Shown here: positions 16,626 through 23,982 of the stretch, piece after piece | Layout: each line of letters begins with the position of its first letter | How positions within the stretch are numbered: the stretch's first letter is position 1 | NCBI GenBank assembly: GCA_003599535.1 | Contig: QZKQ01000013.1 | Coordinates: 1 to 33,993 of the forward strand | Length of the DNA stretch: 33,993 nucleotides | Source of the DNA: Candidatus Zixiibacteriota bacterium | Lineage (GTDB): Bacteria > Electryoneota > B3-LCP | Reading direction: 5' to 3' | The notes under the pieces: model-generated | The model's input: the letters and a program-made list of their open reading frames with translations, nothing else | The model's database searches: none | Told to the model about the DNA's origin: nothing | Made by a program: the position numbers and the translations under genes

Positions 16626-18101
16626 ATGAAGCGTCACCCGATCCTCCTGCTGCTCCTTCCGGCTCTCCTGTACCTCTGCCTGGCGGCCGCCGGAACCGCC
16701 GCTTCCGAAACCGAGCCTCCGCACCTGGTCCCCCCCGAAGTCCAGCACGACATCGGCGCCGAGCTGCCGGTCTGGACGGCGCTGCCCTTCGCCGGGATCC
16801 TGCTCTCCATCGCCCTGCTTCCCCTGTTCGCGCCGGTCTTCTGGCACCATCACTTCGGCAAGGTGTCCCTGGCCTGGTCGGTGATTTTCGCCGCGCCCTT
16901 TCTATGGGTGTACCACGGGGAAGCCCTGCACGCCATCCTGCATATTTACCTGATTGACTATATCCCCTTCATCATCCTCCTGGGGGGGCTGTTCACCGTT
17001 TCCGGCGGCATTTACCTGCGCGGCTCCCTGGCGGGCACTCCGGCGGTCAACACTGTGCTGCTCCTGATCGGCACTTTCCTGGCCAGCCTGATCGGCACCA
17101 CGGGAGCTTCCATGCTGCTGATCCGCCCCGTGATCCGGGCCAACAAGGGGCGCCAGAACAAGATGCACATCATCATTTTCTTCATCTTCCTGGTCTCCAA
17201 CATCGGCGGCAGCCTGACCCCCCTGGGCGATCCGCCGCTGTTCCTGGGTTTCCTGCACGGCGTCCCCTTCTTCTGGACTCTGAACCTGTTCCCCCTGATG
17301 GGTTTCGCCGCGGCGCTGTTGCTGATCCTGCTGTTCCTGGTGGACACCTGGCTCTACCGGCGGGAAGGATCGCCCAAGCTGGACACCGGCACCCGCGAAC
17401 CGCTGCGGCTGGAGGGATCGCATAATTTCCTGTTCCTGGGCGGCATCATCGCCGCGGTGCTGTTTTCGGGTTTGTATGACGCGGGGGAATACACCCTGCT
17501 GGGCATTCATATGGCCTGGCAGGACCTGGCCCGCGACCTGATCATCCTGCTCATGGGCTACCTCTCCCTGAAGACCACCCGGACGCAGATCCGGCGGGAC
17601 AACGGCTTCACCTGGTTCCCCATCCAGGAAGTGGCCATCCTCTTCTTCGGCATCTTCATGACCATCATTCCGGCGCTGGCCATCCTGCGCGCCGGGGAGC
17701 ACGGATCGCTGGCTGGGTTGGTCAAGGCGGTACAGGAGCCGCGGGCCTTCTTCTGGGTCACCGGCGGCCTGTCCAGTTTCCTGGACAACGCCCCCACCTA
17801 CCTGACCTTCTTTAACCTGGCCCTGGGCCGCCTGGGGCTGACCGAACTGCAGGCCGCGGAGATCCTGCGCGGCGCCGTGCAACACGCTTCGGGGGAACAA
17901 TTCGTATCATTATTGTTGGCCATATCCGCCGGGGCGGTGTTCATGGGAGCCAACAGCTACATCGGCAATGCCCCCAATTTCATGGTGCGGTCCATCGCCG
18001 AAGAGAACAAGATTCAGATGCCCAGCTTCTTCGGTTATATGATCTGGTCCCTAGGCATCCTGATCCCCCTGTTCCTGCTGATCACGGTGATTTTCTTTTA
18101 G
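16626..18101 (+). CDS. Sodium:proton antiporter, NhaD / CitMHS-like (copy 2)
   Basis: The protein has 491 residues and is a tandem paralogue of the upstream antiporter. A block of more than 70 residues around LIGTFLASLIGTTGASMLLI ... FLGFLHGVPFFWTLNLFP is almost identical between the two. The same DNAPTYLTFFNLALGRLGL and IGNAPNFMVRSIAEENKIQM motifs close the protein. It starts with a signal-like segment (ILLLLLPALLYLCLAAAG). Divergence is concentrated at the N-terminus and in the loops, such as RREGSPKLDTGTREPLRLEG versus the copy-1 counterpart, which suggests different regulation or ion preference. It has its own promoter at 16513-16541. A universal stress protein follows. Confidence 0.85.
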   Translation: MKRHPILLLLLPALLYLCLAAAGTAASETEPPHLVPPEVQHDIGAELPVWTALPFAGILLSIALLPLFAPVFWHHHFGKVSLAWSVIFAAPFLWVYHGEALHAILHIYLIDYIPFIILLGGLFTVSGGIYLRGSLAGTPAVNTVLLLIGTFLASLIGTTGASMLLIRPVIRANKGRQNKMHIIIFFIFLVSNIGGSLTPLGDPPLFLGFLHGVPFFWTLNLFPLMGFAAALLLILLFLVDTWLYRREGSPKLDTGTREPLRLEGSHNFLFLGGIIAAVLFSGLYDAGEYTLLGIHMAWQDLARDLIILLMGYLSLKTTRTQIRRDNGFTWFPIQEVAILFFGIFMTIIPALAILRAGEHGSLAGLVKAVQEPRAFFWVTGGLSSFLDNAPTYLTFFNLALGRLGLTELQAAEILRGAVQHASGEQFVSLLLAISAGAVFMGANSYIGNAPNFMVRSIAEENKIQMPSFFGYMIWSLGILIPLFLLITVIFF

Positions 18102-18132
18102 CACTCGCAAATCCGCCCTCTACGCGATTGAG

Positions 18133-18185
18133 AGCCAACAGCCAACAACCAATAGCCAATAGCCAATAGCCAATAGCCAACAGCC
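18133..18185 (+). repeat. Heptanucleotide tandem array ending at the uspA start codon
   Basis: Seven full 7-nt units and four bases of an eighth: AGCCAAC twice, AACCAAT, AGCCAAT three times, AGCCAAC, AGCC, then ATG 18186. The register is perfect and no Shine-Dalgarno is present. It is the cleanest member of the array family that also precedes nuoL and nuoM. Confidence 0.93.
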
Positions 18186-18635
18186 ATGTTTACAAAAATT
18201 CTCTGCGCCGACGATCTGGGCGAGCATTCCCTGGAGGTCCTCCGGACCGCCCTGGACCTGGCCCGCCGTTACGGCGCCCATTTGACCGTGCTGAACGCCC
18301 GCGAAGATTTCATGAACGAAGAAGAAATGGTCATGCTGCGGGTGGACGCCAGCAACTTCCAGGAAGACATGCGAAAGAAGGCCCTGGCGGTGCAGCGCCA
18401 CATTCATGATGACATCGCCAGTTTCCAGGGCCAGGATGTGGCGGTGGATATCCTGCTGCGCGAAGGGAAGCCCGAAAAGGTGATCATTGACGTCGCCCGG
18501 GAAATAAACGCGGATCTGATCGTCATCGGCACGCACGGCATCTCTGGATTGAAGGACCGCCTTTTCGGCGCCACCTCCCAGGAAGTCATTCAACACGCCG
18601 GAAGAACCATTTTAGCCGTCTGGAACCGAAAATAG
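18186..18635 (+). CDS. Universal stress protein, UspA family
   Basis: The protein has 149 residues and is a single cytoplasmic UspA domain. The N-terminal strand KILCADDLGEHSLEVLRTAL, the middle VAVDILLREGKPEKVIIDVA, and the nucleotide-binding loop GTHGISGLKDRLFGATSQEV (115-134) are as in the ATP-binding G-2x-G-9x-G(S/T) class, except that the residue after the last glycine is alanine (A129) followed by T130. The C-terminus is TILAVWNRK. Such proteins form dimers and support survival under stress; location after the antiporters suggests a link to ion or energy stress (inference). The start abuts the heptamer array. No clear terminator follows. Confidence 0.92.
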   Translation: MFTKILCADDLGEHSLEVLRTALDLARRYGAHLTVLNAREDFMNEEEMVMLRVDASNFQEDMRKKALAVQRHIHDDIASFQGQDVAVDILLREGKPEKVIIDVAREINADLIVIGTHGISGLKDRLFGATSQEVIQHAGRTILAVWNRK

Positions 18636-18715
18636 CGAGGAAACTTTTCGCCTCCCGGTGAGTTATATCCGTGCATGGGGCCGAAGCGTGAAAACATAAC
18701 TTTGCGAAAAAGTGC

Positions 18716-18744
18716 TTGACATCGGCCTTGGCTCATGTTATATT
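18716..18744 (+). promoter_or_regulatory. Strong sigma70-type promoter of the tRNA cluster
   Basis: TTGACA (18716-18721), a 17-nt spacer, and TATATT (18739-18744). Transcription would start near 18751, about 9 nt before the first tRNA. This is the best promoter match in the window. Confidence 0.85.
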
Positions 18745-18759
18745 GGTTGATCCATTCTC

Positions 18760-18832
<73 letters not shown>

Positions 18833-18846
18833 CCCGGTACCGATTT

Positions 18847-18918
18847 GCGGGAGTAACTCAGTGGTAGAGTCTCTCGTTGCCAACGAGATTGTCGCGGGTT
18901 CAAATCCCGTCTCCCGCT
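18847..18918 (+). tRNA. tRNA-Gly (anticodon GCC)
   Basis: Acceptor GCGGGAG/CTCCCGC, anticodon stem TCTCG/CGAGA around TTGCCAA with GCC at 34-36, T loop TTCAAAT, discriminator T. CCA is not encoded. It lies 14 nt after tRNA-Ala. Confidence 0.95.
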
Positions 18919-18947
18919 CATCACAAAGCTCAGCAATTGTCCACTGG

Positions 18948-18969
18948 ACGGACCGGCCGGCCGGTCCGT
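18948..18969. repeat. Perfect 22-nt palindrome between tRNA-Gly and tRNA-Cys
   Basis: ACGGACCGGCC followed directly by its reverse complement GGCCGGTCCGT, with no loop. It lies 30 nt after tRNA-Gly in a 162-nt spacer that also contains a CCGCCG/CGGCGG stem. It could aid tRNA 3' processing or termination, or be a protein-binding site. Confidence 0.7.
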
Positions 18970-19080
18970 TTGGAAGGACTGTTGTGTTTTCGTCCGCCGG
19001 CCTTCCACGGCGGCTCCCGAAGTGACCTGCCCCGAAATCCCCCTCCACGGGGATGGAATCACTACCGGGTCGGTTTACCA

Positions 19081-19154
19081 GGCGGCGTAGCCAAGTGGCC
19101 TAAGGCGAAGGTCTGCAAAACCTTTATTCACCGGTTCAAATCCGGTCGCCGCCT
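19081..19154 (+). tRNA. tRNA-Cys (anticodon GCA)
   Basis: Acceptor GGCGGCG/CGCCGCC, anticodon stem AAGGT/ACCTT around CTGCAAA with GCA at 34-36, T arm CCGG-TTCAAAT-CCGG, discriminator T. CCA is not encoded. Confidence 0.95.
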
Positions 19155-19176
19155 CGTTGCATAACCTACCATGAGA

Positions 19177-19262
19177 GCCGGGGTGGCGGAACAGGTAGAC
19201 GCAGGGGACTTAAAATCCCCCGGCCCGTAAGGGCCGTGCCGGTTCGATTCCGGCCCTCGGTA
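19177..19262 (+). tRNA. tRNA-Leu (anticodon UAA)
   Basis: Class II tRNA of 86 nt with a long variable arm. Acceptor GCCGGGG/CCTCGGT pairs with two G-T wobbles; anticodon stem GGGGA/TCCCC surrounds CTTAAAA with TAA at 34-36; the variable arm folds on GGCCC/GGGCC; T arm GCCGG-TTCGATT-CCGGC; discriminator A. Confidence 0.93.
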
Positions 19263-19266
19263 CGCG

Positions 19267-19289
19267 CCCCGACTCGGTCGGGGTTTTTT
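19267..19289 (+). terminator. Intrinsic terminator between tRNA-Leu and tRNA-Val
   Basis: CCCCGAC (19267-19273), loop TCG, GTCGGGG (19277-19283), then six T. It ends directly before tRNA-Val (19290), so the last tRNA would receive only read-through transcription or needs another promoter. Confidence 0.88.
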
Positions 19290-19364
19290 GGGCGATTAGC
19301 TCAGCTTGGTTAGAGCGCCTGCTCGACACGCAGGAGGTCACTGGTTCGAGTCCAGCATCGCCCA
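19290..19364 (+). tRNA. tRNA-Val (anticodon GAC), with unusual C33
   Basis: Acceptor GGGCGAT/ATCGCCC, a normal D arm (GCTC/GAGC) and an anticodon stem CCTGC/GCAGG enclose TCGACAC. The anticodon reads GAC, but position 33 is C instead of the nearly invariant U. In the T arm the 49-65 pair is A-C. Both deviations look like T-to-C changes from an ordinary tRNA-Val(GAC). It sits immediately after a terminator. Function is possible but doubtful. Confidence 0.75.
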
Positions 19365-19369
19365 CACAT

Positions 19370-19441
19370 AGCAGATTGGTTCAGCTTGGTCAGAGCGGGC
19401 TTGGGCCAGGTCACGGAGCCCTGAGTCCAGCATCGCCCACC
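19370..19441 (+). pseudogene. Decayed partial copy of the tRNA-Val gene
   Basis: Nine or so bases after tRNA-Val, TTCAGCTTGGTCAGAGCG resembles its D arm, and 19423-19440 is an exact 18-nt copy of the tRNA-Val 3' end (19348-19365). The acceptor 5' strand and anticodon arm do not pair, so this is not a working tRNA. It carries the same C65 variant as the intact copy, so it derives from it. Confidence 0.75.
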
Positions 19442-19744
19442 CGGAATAGGTTCGTGCCGGAGATTTCTGGTTTTACCTCTCCCTTGGGTTTAATCACAAG
19501 CGATAGTGGTGATTCCAGCCCCGTCCGGAGATGAATCCGTCAGAGATGGACGTAACCGTTTCCGGGCTATCCCTCAGTTGATGGGTTCTATCCATTGAAG
19601 CGCATGTTTACGGGAGCATCCCGCTTCTGCGGGATAGCACGACCGTAGCCCTCTAGACTTCCGTCCCGGGCATGGGGCAATGTCACCCGCGTAGAATTCA
19701 GGTTTACACCGGTCTCCCATTACAGTACATCTTAAACTGATTTC
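19442..19744 (+). other. 303-nt leader region before thrS
   Basis: No protein gene is seen. Visible structure includes ATGG-GTTCTAT-CCAT near 19580-19596, an ATCCCGC-TTCT-GCGGGAT hairpin at about 19617-19635, and pairing of AGCCC with GGGCT across 19516-19568. There is no T-box consensus. A weak TTTACA-17-TACATC promoter match lies at 19703-19731. It may be a structured thrS leader. Confidence 0.4.
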
Positions 19745-21667
19745 ATGCTGATTACCTTTACAGACGGTTCACAGGCGGAATTCCCCGCTGGAACCACTCC
19801 GCAGGACATCCTGAAAGAGCGCAAGCGCCCCGGCGACCCGCTGGTCGTAGGCGCGCGCGTGGACGGCCAGCCCGTGGACCTGACCCGGCCGCTGCACCAG
19901 GATACCCGGCTGGAGTTCCTCACTTTTGACGATCCCGAAGGCCGCGACATTTACCGGCACAGCTCCGCCCACCTGATGGCCCAGGCGGTGCGGGAACTCT
20001 ATCCGGGGGCGCAACTGGGCATCGGCCCGGCGCTGGAAGATTCCTTTTATTACGATATCCAGTTACCGGAATTCCTGAACCCGGAAGACCTGGCGAAGAT
20101 CGAAGCCCGCATGGCCGAGATTGTTCAGCGCAAGCTCCGCATCGAGCGCCAGGACGTGAGCAAGGAAGAGGCTGCCAAGCTCTTCCGCGAGCGCGGCGAG
20201 AACCTGAAACTGGAGCTGTTGGACGAGATGGATGACGCCATCTCCGTCTACCGCCAGGGCGACTTCGTGGACCTGTGCCGCGGGCCGCACCTGCCCACCA
20301 CCGGGTACATCAAGCATTTCAAGCTGCTGTCGCTGGCGGGAGCCTATTGGCGCGGGGATGAATCCAAGCCCATGCTGCAGCGCATCTACGGCACCAGCTA
20401 TCCCACTGCCGAAGCGCTGCAGGAGCACCTGCACCGCTACGAAGAGGCCAAAAAGCGTGATCACCGCCGCCTGGGCCGGGAACTGGACCTGTTCAGCTTC
20501 CACCCGGAAGCGCCCGGCACCCCCTTCTGGCATCCCAAGGGGTTGGTGCTGATGGAGCAGGCCATCCAATACTGGCGGCAGATGCACCAGCGGGCCGGAT
20601 ACCAGGAAATCCGCACTCCCCTGATCCTGTCCGACGTGCTGTGGCGCATGAGCGGCCACTACGATCACTACCGGGAAAACATGTACTTCTCCCGGATGGA
20701 GGATCGGGATTACGCCGTCAAGCCCATGAATTGCCCCAGCGGGCTGCTGGTGTACAAGACCTACCAGTTCTCTTACCGGGATCTGCCGGTCCGCTTCGCC
20801 GAACTGGGGCACGTGCACCGCTTCGAGAAGTCGGGCGAACTGCATGGATTGATCCGGGTGCGCGCCTTCACCCAGGATGATGCCCACATCTACTGCACCC
20901 CCGACCAGATCGAGTCGGAGGTGGTTAACCTGATCGGGCTGATCTTCGAAATCTACAACACCTTCGGCTTCCACGAGGTGCGGGTGGAACTGTCCACCCA
21001 GCCGGAGAAGTCCATCGGGTCGGCTGAGATGTGGCGGCGCGCCGAAAAGGCCCTGGAAAACGCCCTGGCGAAGGCCGATCTGCCCTACGAGCTGAATCCC
21101 GGAGAAGGGGCGTTCTACGGGCCCAAGATTGACTTCCACATCAAGGACAGCCTGGGGCGTTCCTGGCAGTGCGGCACCATTCAGATGGATTTTTCCATGC
21201 CGGAGCGCTTCGAGCTGGAATACATCGGCGCCGACGGCGAACGCCATCGCCCGGTGATGATCCATCGCGCCATCCTGGGGTCGCTGGAACGCTTCATCGG
21301 TCTGCTGATCGAGCACTACGCCGGCGACTTTCCCCTGTGGCTGGCTCCGGTGCAGGCCCGCATTCTGCCCATCACCGACAAACAGCACGACTACGCTCGG
21401 GCTCTGCGCGAGCGGTTCCAGGCCGCCGGGCTGCGGGTGGAAGCTGACCTGCGCAATGAGAAGGTGGGGTACAAAATCCGCCAGGCGGAACTGGAGAAAG
21501 TCCCCCTCATGCTGGTCGTCGGCGGCCGCGAAGCTGAAAGCGGCGCCGTCTCCCTGCGCGTGAAAGGCCAGGGCGACCAGGGCAGCCGCACCCCCGACGA
21601 GGTCATCGCCCTGATGCGCGAAGCGGTGGACCAGAAACGCAGTTTATTAAAGGAGGATGAGCATTAG
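19745..21667 (+). CDS. thrS: Threonyl-tRNA synthetase
   Basis: The protein is 640 residues, close to the E. coli length. Domains in order are TGS (1-60), the editing domain with HSSAHLMAQ (H72, H76) and CRGPH (C178, H182), the class II catalytic core, and the C-terminal anticodon-binding domain starting near LWLAPVQARILPI. The catalytic zinc ligands expected from the family are C330 (NCPSG), H381 (TQDDAHIYC) and H507 (MIHRAILG), all present at family spacing. The enzyme charges tRNA-Thr and edits Ser-tRNA-Thr in the cytoplasm. It heads the thrS-infC-rpmI-rplT-pheS-pheT order. The ATG at 19745 gives the standard TGS beginning MLITFTDGSQ. Its 3' end overlaps the infC start region. Confidence 0.97.
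   Translation: MLITFTDGSQAEFPAGTTPQDILKERKRPGDPLVVGARVDGQPVDLTRPLHQDTRLEFLTFDDPEGRDIYRHSSAHLMAQAVRELYPGAQLGIGPALEDSFYYDIQLPEFLNPEDLAKIEARMAEIVQRKLRIERQDVSKEEAAKLFRERGENLKLELLDEMDDAISVYRQGDFVDLCRGPHLPTTGYIKHFKLLSLAGAYWRGDESKPMLQRIYGTSYPTAEALQEHLHRYEEAKKRDHRRLGRELDLFSFHPEAPGTPFWHPKGLVLMEQAIQYWRQMHQRAGYQEIRTPLILSDVLWRMSGHYDHYRENMYFSRMEDRDYAVKPMNCPSGLLVYKTYQFSYRDLPVRFAELGHVHRFEKSGELHGLIRVRAFTQDDAHIYCTPDQIESEVVNLIGLIFEIYNTFGFHEVRVELSTQPEKSIGSAEMWRRAEKALENALAKADLPYELNPGEGAFYGPKIDFHIKDSLGRSWQCGTIQMDFSMPERFELEYIGADGERHRPVMIHRAILGSLERFIGLLIEHYAGDFPLWLAPVQARILPITDKQHDYARALRERFQAAGLRVEADLRNEKVGYKIRQAELEKVPLMLVVGGREAESGAVSLRVKGQGDQGSRTPDEVIALMREAVDQKRSLLKEDEH
21651..21656 (+). promoter_or_regulatory. Perfect Shine-Dalgarno that decides the infC start
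   Basis: AGGAGG inside the last codons of thrS. Its spacing is 6 nt to ATT 21663 and 0 nt to ATG 21657, so it supports AUU initiation and translational coupling to thrS. Confidence 0.8.
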
Positions 21668-22199
21668 AAGAAGGCCGCAGCAACCCCCTGCGCCGGGCCG
21701 GGACATCCGCGTCAACGAACAGATCCGGATCACCCCCGTGCGCTTGATCGGCAGCGACGGCTCCCTGGTCGGCGTCATTGACGTGCGCGAAGCTCAAGCC
21801 ATGGCCCGAGCCCAGGATCTGGACCTGGTGGAAATTTCCCCCACCGCCAAGCCCCCCGTCTGCAAGATCATGGATTTCGGCAAGTACCAGTACGAGATCG
21901 CCAAGAAGGAGCGCGGCACCAAAAAGAACGTCGCCGGCCAGATCAAGGGCATCCGCTTAAGCCCCAAGATCAGCGACCACGACTTCAACGTCAAGGTCGA
22001 GGCCGCCCGAAAGTTCCTGGCCCAGGGCAACAAGGTGAAGATTTCGGTGATCTTCCGCGGCCGGTTGATCACCCACAAAGAGTTCGGCGAGCAGGTCCTG
22101 AACAAGTTCATCGATAACCTCCAGGACGTGGCCAAGCCGGAAACCGCGCCGCGCATGGAAGGCGCCCGCAACATGGTGTTGATCCTGGTGAAGAAGTAG
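21663..22199 (+). CDS. infC: Translation initiation factor IF-3, probable AUU start
   Basis: The protein has about 178 residues: N-terminal domain RVNEQIRITPVRLIGSDG through AKPPVCKIMDFGKYQYEI, linker KKERGTKKNVAGQIKGIRL, and C-terminal domain to MVLILVKK. It binds the 30S subunit and checks initiator tRNA-start codon pairing. The start is unusual. A perfect AGGAGG (21651-21656) lies 6 nt before an in-frame ATT at 21663, whereas the in-frame ATG at 21657 touches the AGGAGG with no spacing. E. coli and many other infC genes start at AUU so that IF-3 represses its own translation, and the same logic probably applies here. The ATT lies inside the overlap with the thrS stop (21665-21667). An ATG start at 21657 would add only two residues. 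Confidence 0.93.
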   Translation: MRRRPQQPPAPGRDIRVNEQIRITPVRLIGSDGSLVGVIDVREAQAMARAQDLDLVEISPTAKPPVCKIMDFGKYQYEIAKKERGTKKNVAGQIKGIRLSPKISDHDFNVKVEAARKFLAQGNKVKISVIFRGRLITHKEFGEQVLNKFIDNLQDVAKPETAPRMEGARNMVLILVKK

Positions 22200-22316
22200 C
22201 GGAGTCCTTCACCGGAATTCCATCTTACGCCCGCCGCCGGCGACGCATGAATCCGGCCGCGGAGCCATATCAGTTTTCTCTCACGCGCAACCTCATAACG
22301 GATCACAGGGGGCCTT
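22200..22316 (+). promoter_or_regulatory. infC-rpmI spacer, possible L20 autoregulatory leader
   Basis: This 117-nt GC-rich spacer sits where many bacteria carry the L20-binding leader that represses rpmI-rplT. GC-rich arms (GCCGCCGGC, GGCCGCGG) could fold, but I cannot match a known leader class. A GGGGG run lies 5-9 nt before ATG 22317. Confidence 0.3.
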
Positions 22317-22511
22317 ATGCCCAAAATGAAGAGCAACCGGGGCGCCGCCAAGCGGTTCCGCGCCAGCGCCTCCGGCCATATCAAACGAAAGAAAGCGTAC
22401 CATTCGCACATTCTGACCAAGAAGTCGCCGGGACGCAAGCGCAACCTGCGCAAGGCCGGATCGGTCTCCCATGCCGATCTGCCCCGGGTTCGCCGCATGA
22501 TTCTAGATTAA
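22317..22511 (+). CDS. rpmI: Large-subunit ribosomal protein bL35
   Basis: The protein has 64 residues and is strongly basic. [20 protein letters not shown], then [20 protein letters not shown] and [12 protein letters not shown], is the full bL35 signature. It is a structural protein of the 50S subunit. It lies 15 nt upstream of rplT, as in most bacteria. Confidence 0.97.
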   Translation: MPKMKSNRGAAKRFRASASGHIKRKKAYHSHILTKKSPGRKRNLRKAGSVSHADLPRVRRMILD

Positions 22512-22526
22512 CCGGGAGCATTCGCA

Positions 22527-22874
22527 GTGCCACGAGCTACCAATACACCGGCTTCCCGCCGCCGCCGCAAGAAAATCCTGAAGGCGGCCAAGGGTTATAT
22601 CGGCGGGCGCCGCAAGCTGATCACCGCCGCACGCCAGACCGTCAGCCGCGGACGCCTGTCCGCCTACCGGGACCGCCGCCGCCGGAAGCGCGAATTCCGC
22701 GCCCTGTGGATCACCCGGATCAACGCCGCCTGCCGGCTGAACGGGCTCAGCTATTCCGCCTTCCTCCACGCCCTGAAGGAAAAGGGCCTGGAAATGGATC
22801 GCCGCGTTCTGGCCGACCTGGCCGCCCGCGATCCGCAGGCCTTCGCCCAGATCGTCTCCTCGGTCCGGTCGTAA
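22527..22874 (+). CDS. rplT: Large-subunit ribosomal protein bL20
   Basis: The protein has 115 residues. A basic N-terminal helix (SRRRRKKILKAAKGYIGGRR) and globular part (FRALWITRINAACRLNGLSY, then SAFLHALKEKGLEMDRRVLA) match bL20, an early 50S assembly protein that usually represses its own operon. The start is GTG 22527, with GGGAG 8 nt upstream; the family N-terminus is MPRATN. The gene lies between rpmI and pheS. Confidence 0.97.
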   Translation: MPRATNTPASRRRRKKILKAAKGYIGGRRKLITAARQTVSRGRLSAYRDRRRRKREFRALWITRINAACRLNGLSYSAFLHALKEKGLEMDRRVLADLAARDPQAFAQIVSSVRS

Positions 22875-22904
22875 CATTTCACTCCGCTGCATCGGAATCC
22901 GACC

Positions 22905-23909
22905 ATGTCCGACCTGGACGAATTGTGTCTTCTCTTTGACTCCGAACTGGAAAAAGTGGAAGACGGGCGCGCGCTGGATGACCTGCGCGTGCGTTTCCTG
23001 GGCAAGAAGGGTCTGCTGACCCAGAAGTTCAAGGAGCTGGGCGCGCTGTCTCCGGCGGATAAACCCGCCCGCGGCGCCGAACTGAACCGCGTCAAGGAAC
23101 GCCTCCAGGAGGCCCTGGCGCAGCGCCAGCAGGCTCTGGAGGCGGGCCGCCTGTCCCAGCCCACCTTGGACCTGACTCTGCCCGGCCGCCGCCCCCGCCT
23201 GGGCCGCCGCCATCCCCTGGCCCAGGTGGAAGCCCGTGTCAGGAGCATCTTCCGGTCCATGGGCTTCGTGGTCGAAACCGGCCCCGAAGTCGAGACCGCC
23301 TATTACAACTTCACCGCCCTGAACACCCCCGAATGGCATCCCGCCCGGGACGAGGCCGACACCTTCTACCTCGACGCCGAGCGGCTGCTGCGCACCGAGA
23401 CCAGCCCGGTGCAGATCCGGGTGCTGGAGCGCGGCCGTCTGCCCGTGCGCATGATCGCTCCCGGCCGCGTCTACCGCAAGGACAAGCCCGACCCCTCCCA
23501 CTTCCCCGTCTTTCACCAGGTCGAAGGCCTCTACGTGGATCACGGCGTCACCTTCGCCGATCTGAAGGGGACTCTGCTGGCTTTCTACCGCTCGCTGTTT
23601 GGCGAAGAGACCGCCATCCGCTTCCGCCCGCACTTCTTCCCCTTCACCGAACCCTCCGCCGAAGTGGACGTCACCTGCTTCCTGTGCCAGGGGGAAGGCT
23701 GCCGCGTATGCAAGCAGAGCGGCTGGCTCGAGATGGGCGGCTCGGGGATGGTGGACCCCAACGTGCTGTCCGGGGTGGGTATTGACCCCGAAGAGTGGTC
23801 CGGCTACGCCTTCGGCCTGGGCATCGAACGCATCGCCATGCTCTGGTACGGGGTGGACGATATCCGGCTGTTCTGGGAGAACGATCTGAGGTTTTTAAAG
23901 CAGTTCTGA
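22905..23909 (+). CDS. pheS: Phenylalanyl-tRNA synthetase alpha subunit
   Basis: The protein has 334 residues. An N-terminal coiled coil (about 1-90, LRVRFLGKKGLLTQKFKELG) binds tRNA. The class II core follows: motif 1 around HPLAQVEARVRSIFRSMGF, motif 2 around PVRMIAPGRVYRKDKPDPSH and FPVFHQVEGLYVD, and motif 3 GLGIERIAML near the C-terminus. It forms an alpha2-beta2 enzyme with PheT and charges tRNA-Phe. It starts 30 nt after rplT. Unusually it is separated from pheT by a 600-nt unrelated gene. Confidence 0.97.
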   Translation: MSDLDELCLLFDSELEKVEDGRALDDLRVRFLGKKGLLTQKFKELGALSPADKPARGAELNRVKERLQEALAQRQQALEAGRLSQPTLDLTLPGRRPRLGRRHPLAQVEARVRSIFRSMGFVVETGPEVETAYYNFTALNTPEWHPARDEADTFYLDAERLLRTETSPVQIRVLERGRLPVRMIAPGRVYRKDKPDPSHFPVFHQVEGLYVDHGVTFADLKGTLLAFYRSLFGEETAIRFRPHFFPFTEPSAEVDVTCFLCQGEGCRVCKQSGWLEMGGSGMVDPNVLSGVGIDPEEWSGYAFGLGIERIAMLWYGVDDIRLFWENDLRFLKQF

Positions 23910-23982
23910 CACAGGTAGTCCCAGCATGGTTTCTTTTGGGCGGTCCTGCGAGGTTCTTATTACAGTTTGAAAGGAGGCTGCC

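Noticed and set aside
18133..18185. Possible CRISPR array
   Set aside because: The unit is only 7 nt with no spacers and no cas genes nearby; it is a simple tandem repeat.
18739..18746. Bacteroidota-type -7 box (TAnnTTTG) at the tRNA promoter
   Set aside because: The site reads TATATTGG and is paired with a perfect TTGACA at 17 nt, so a classic sigma70 promoter explains it better.
19442..19744. T-box riboswitch before thrS
   Set aside because: The conserved T-box antiterminator sequence and a following terminator are not present.
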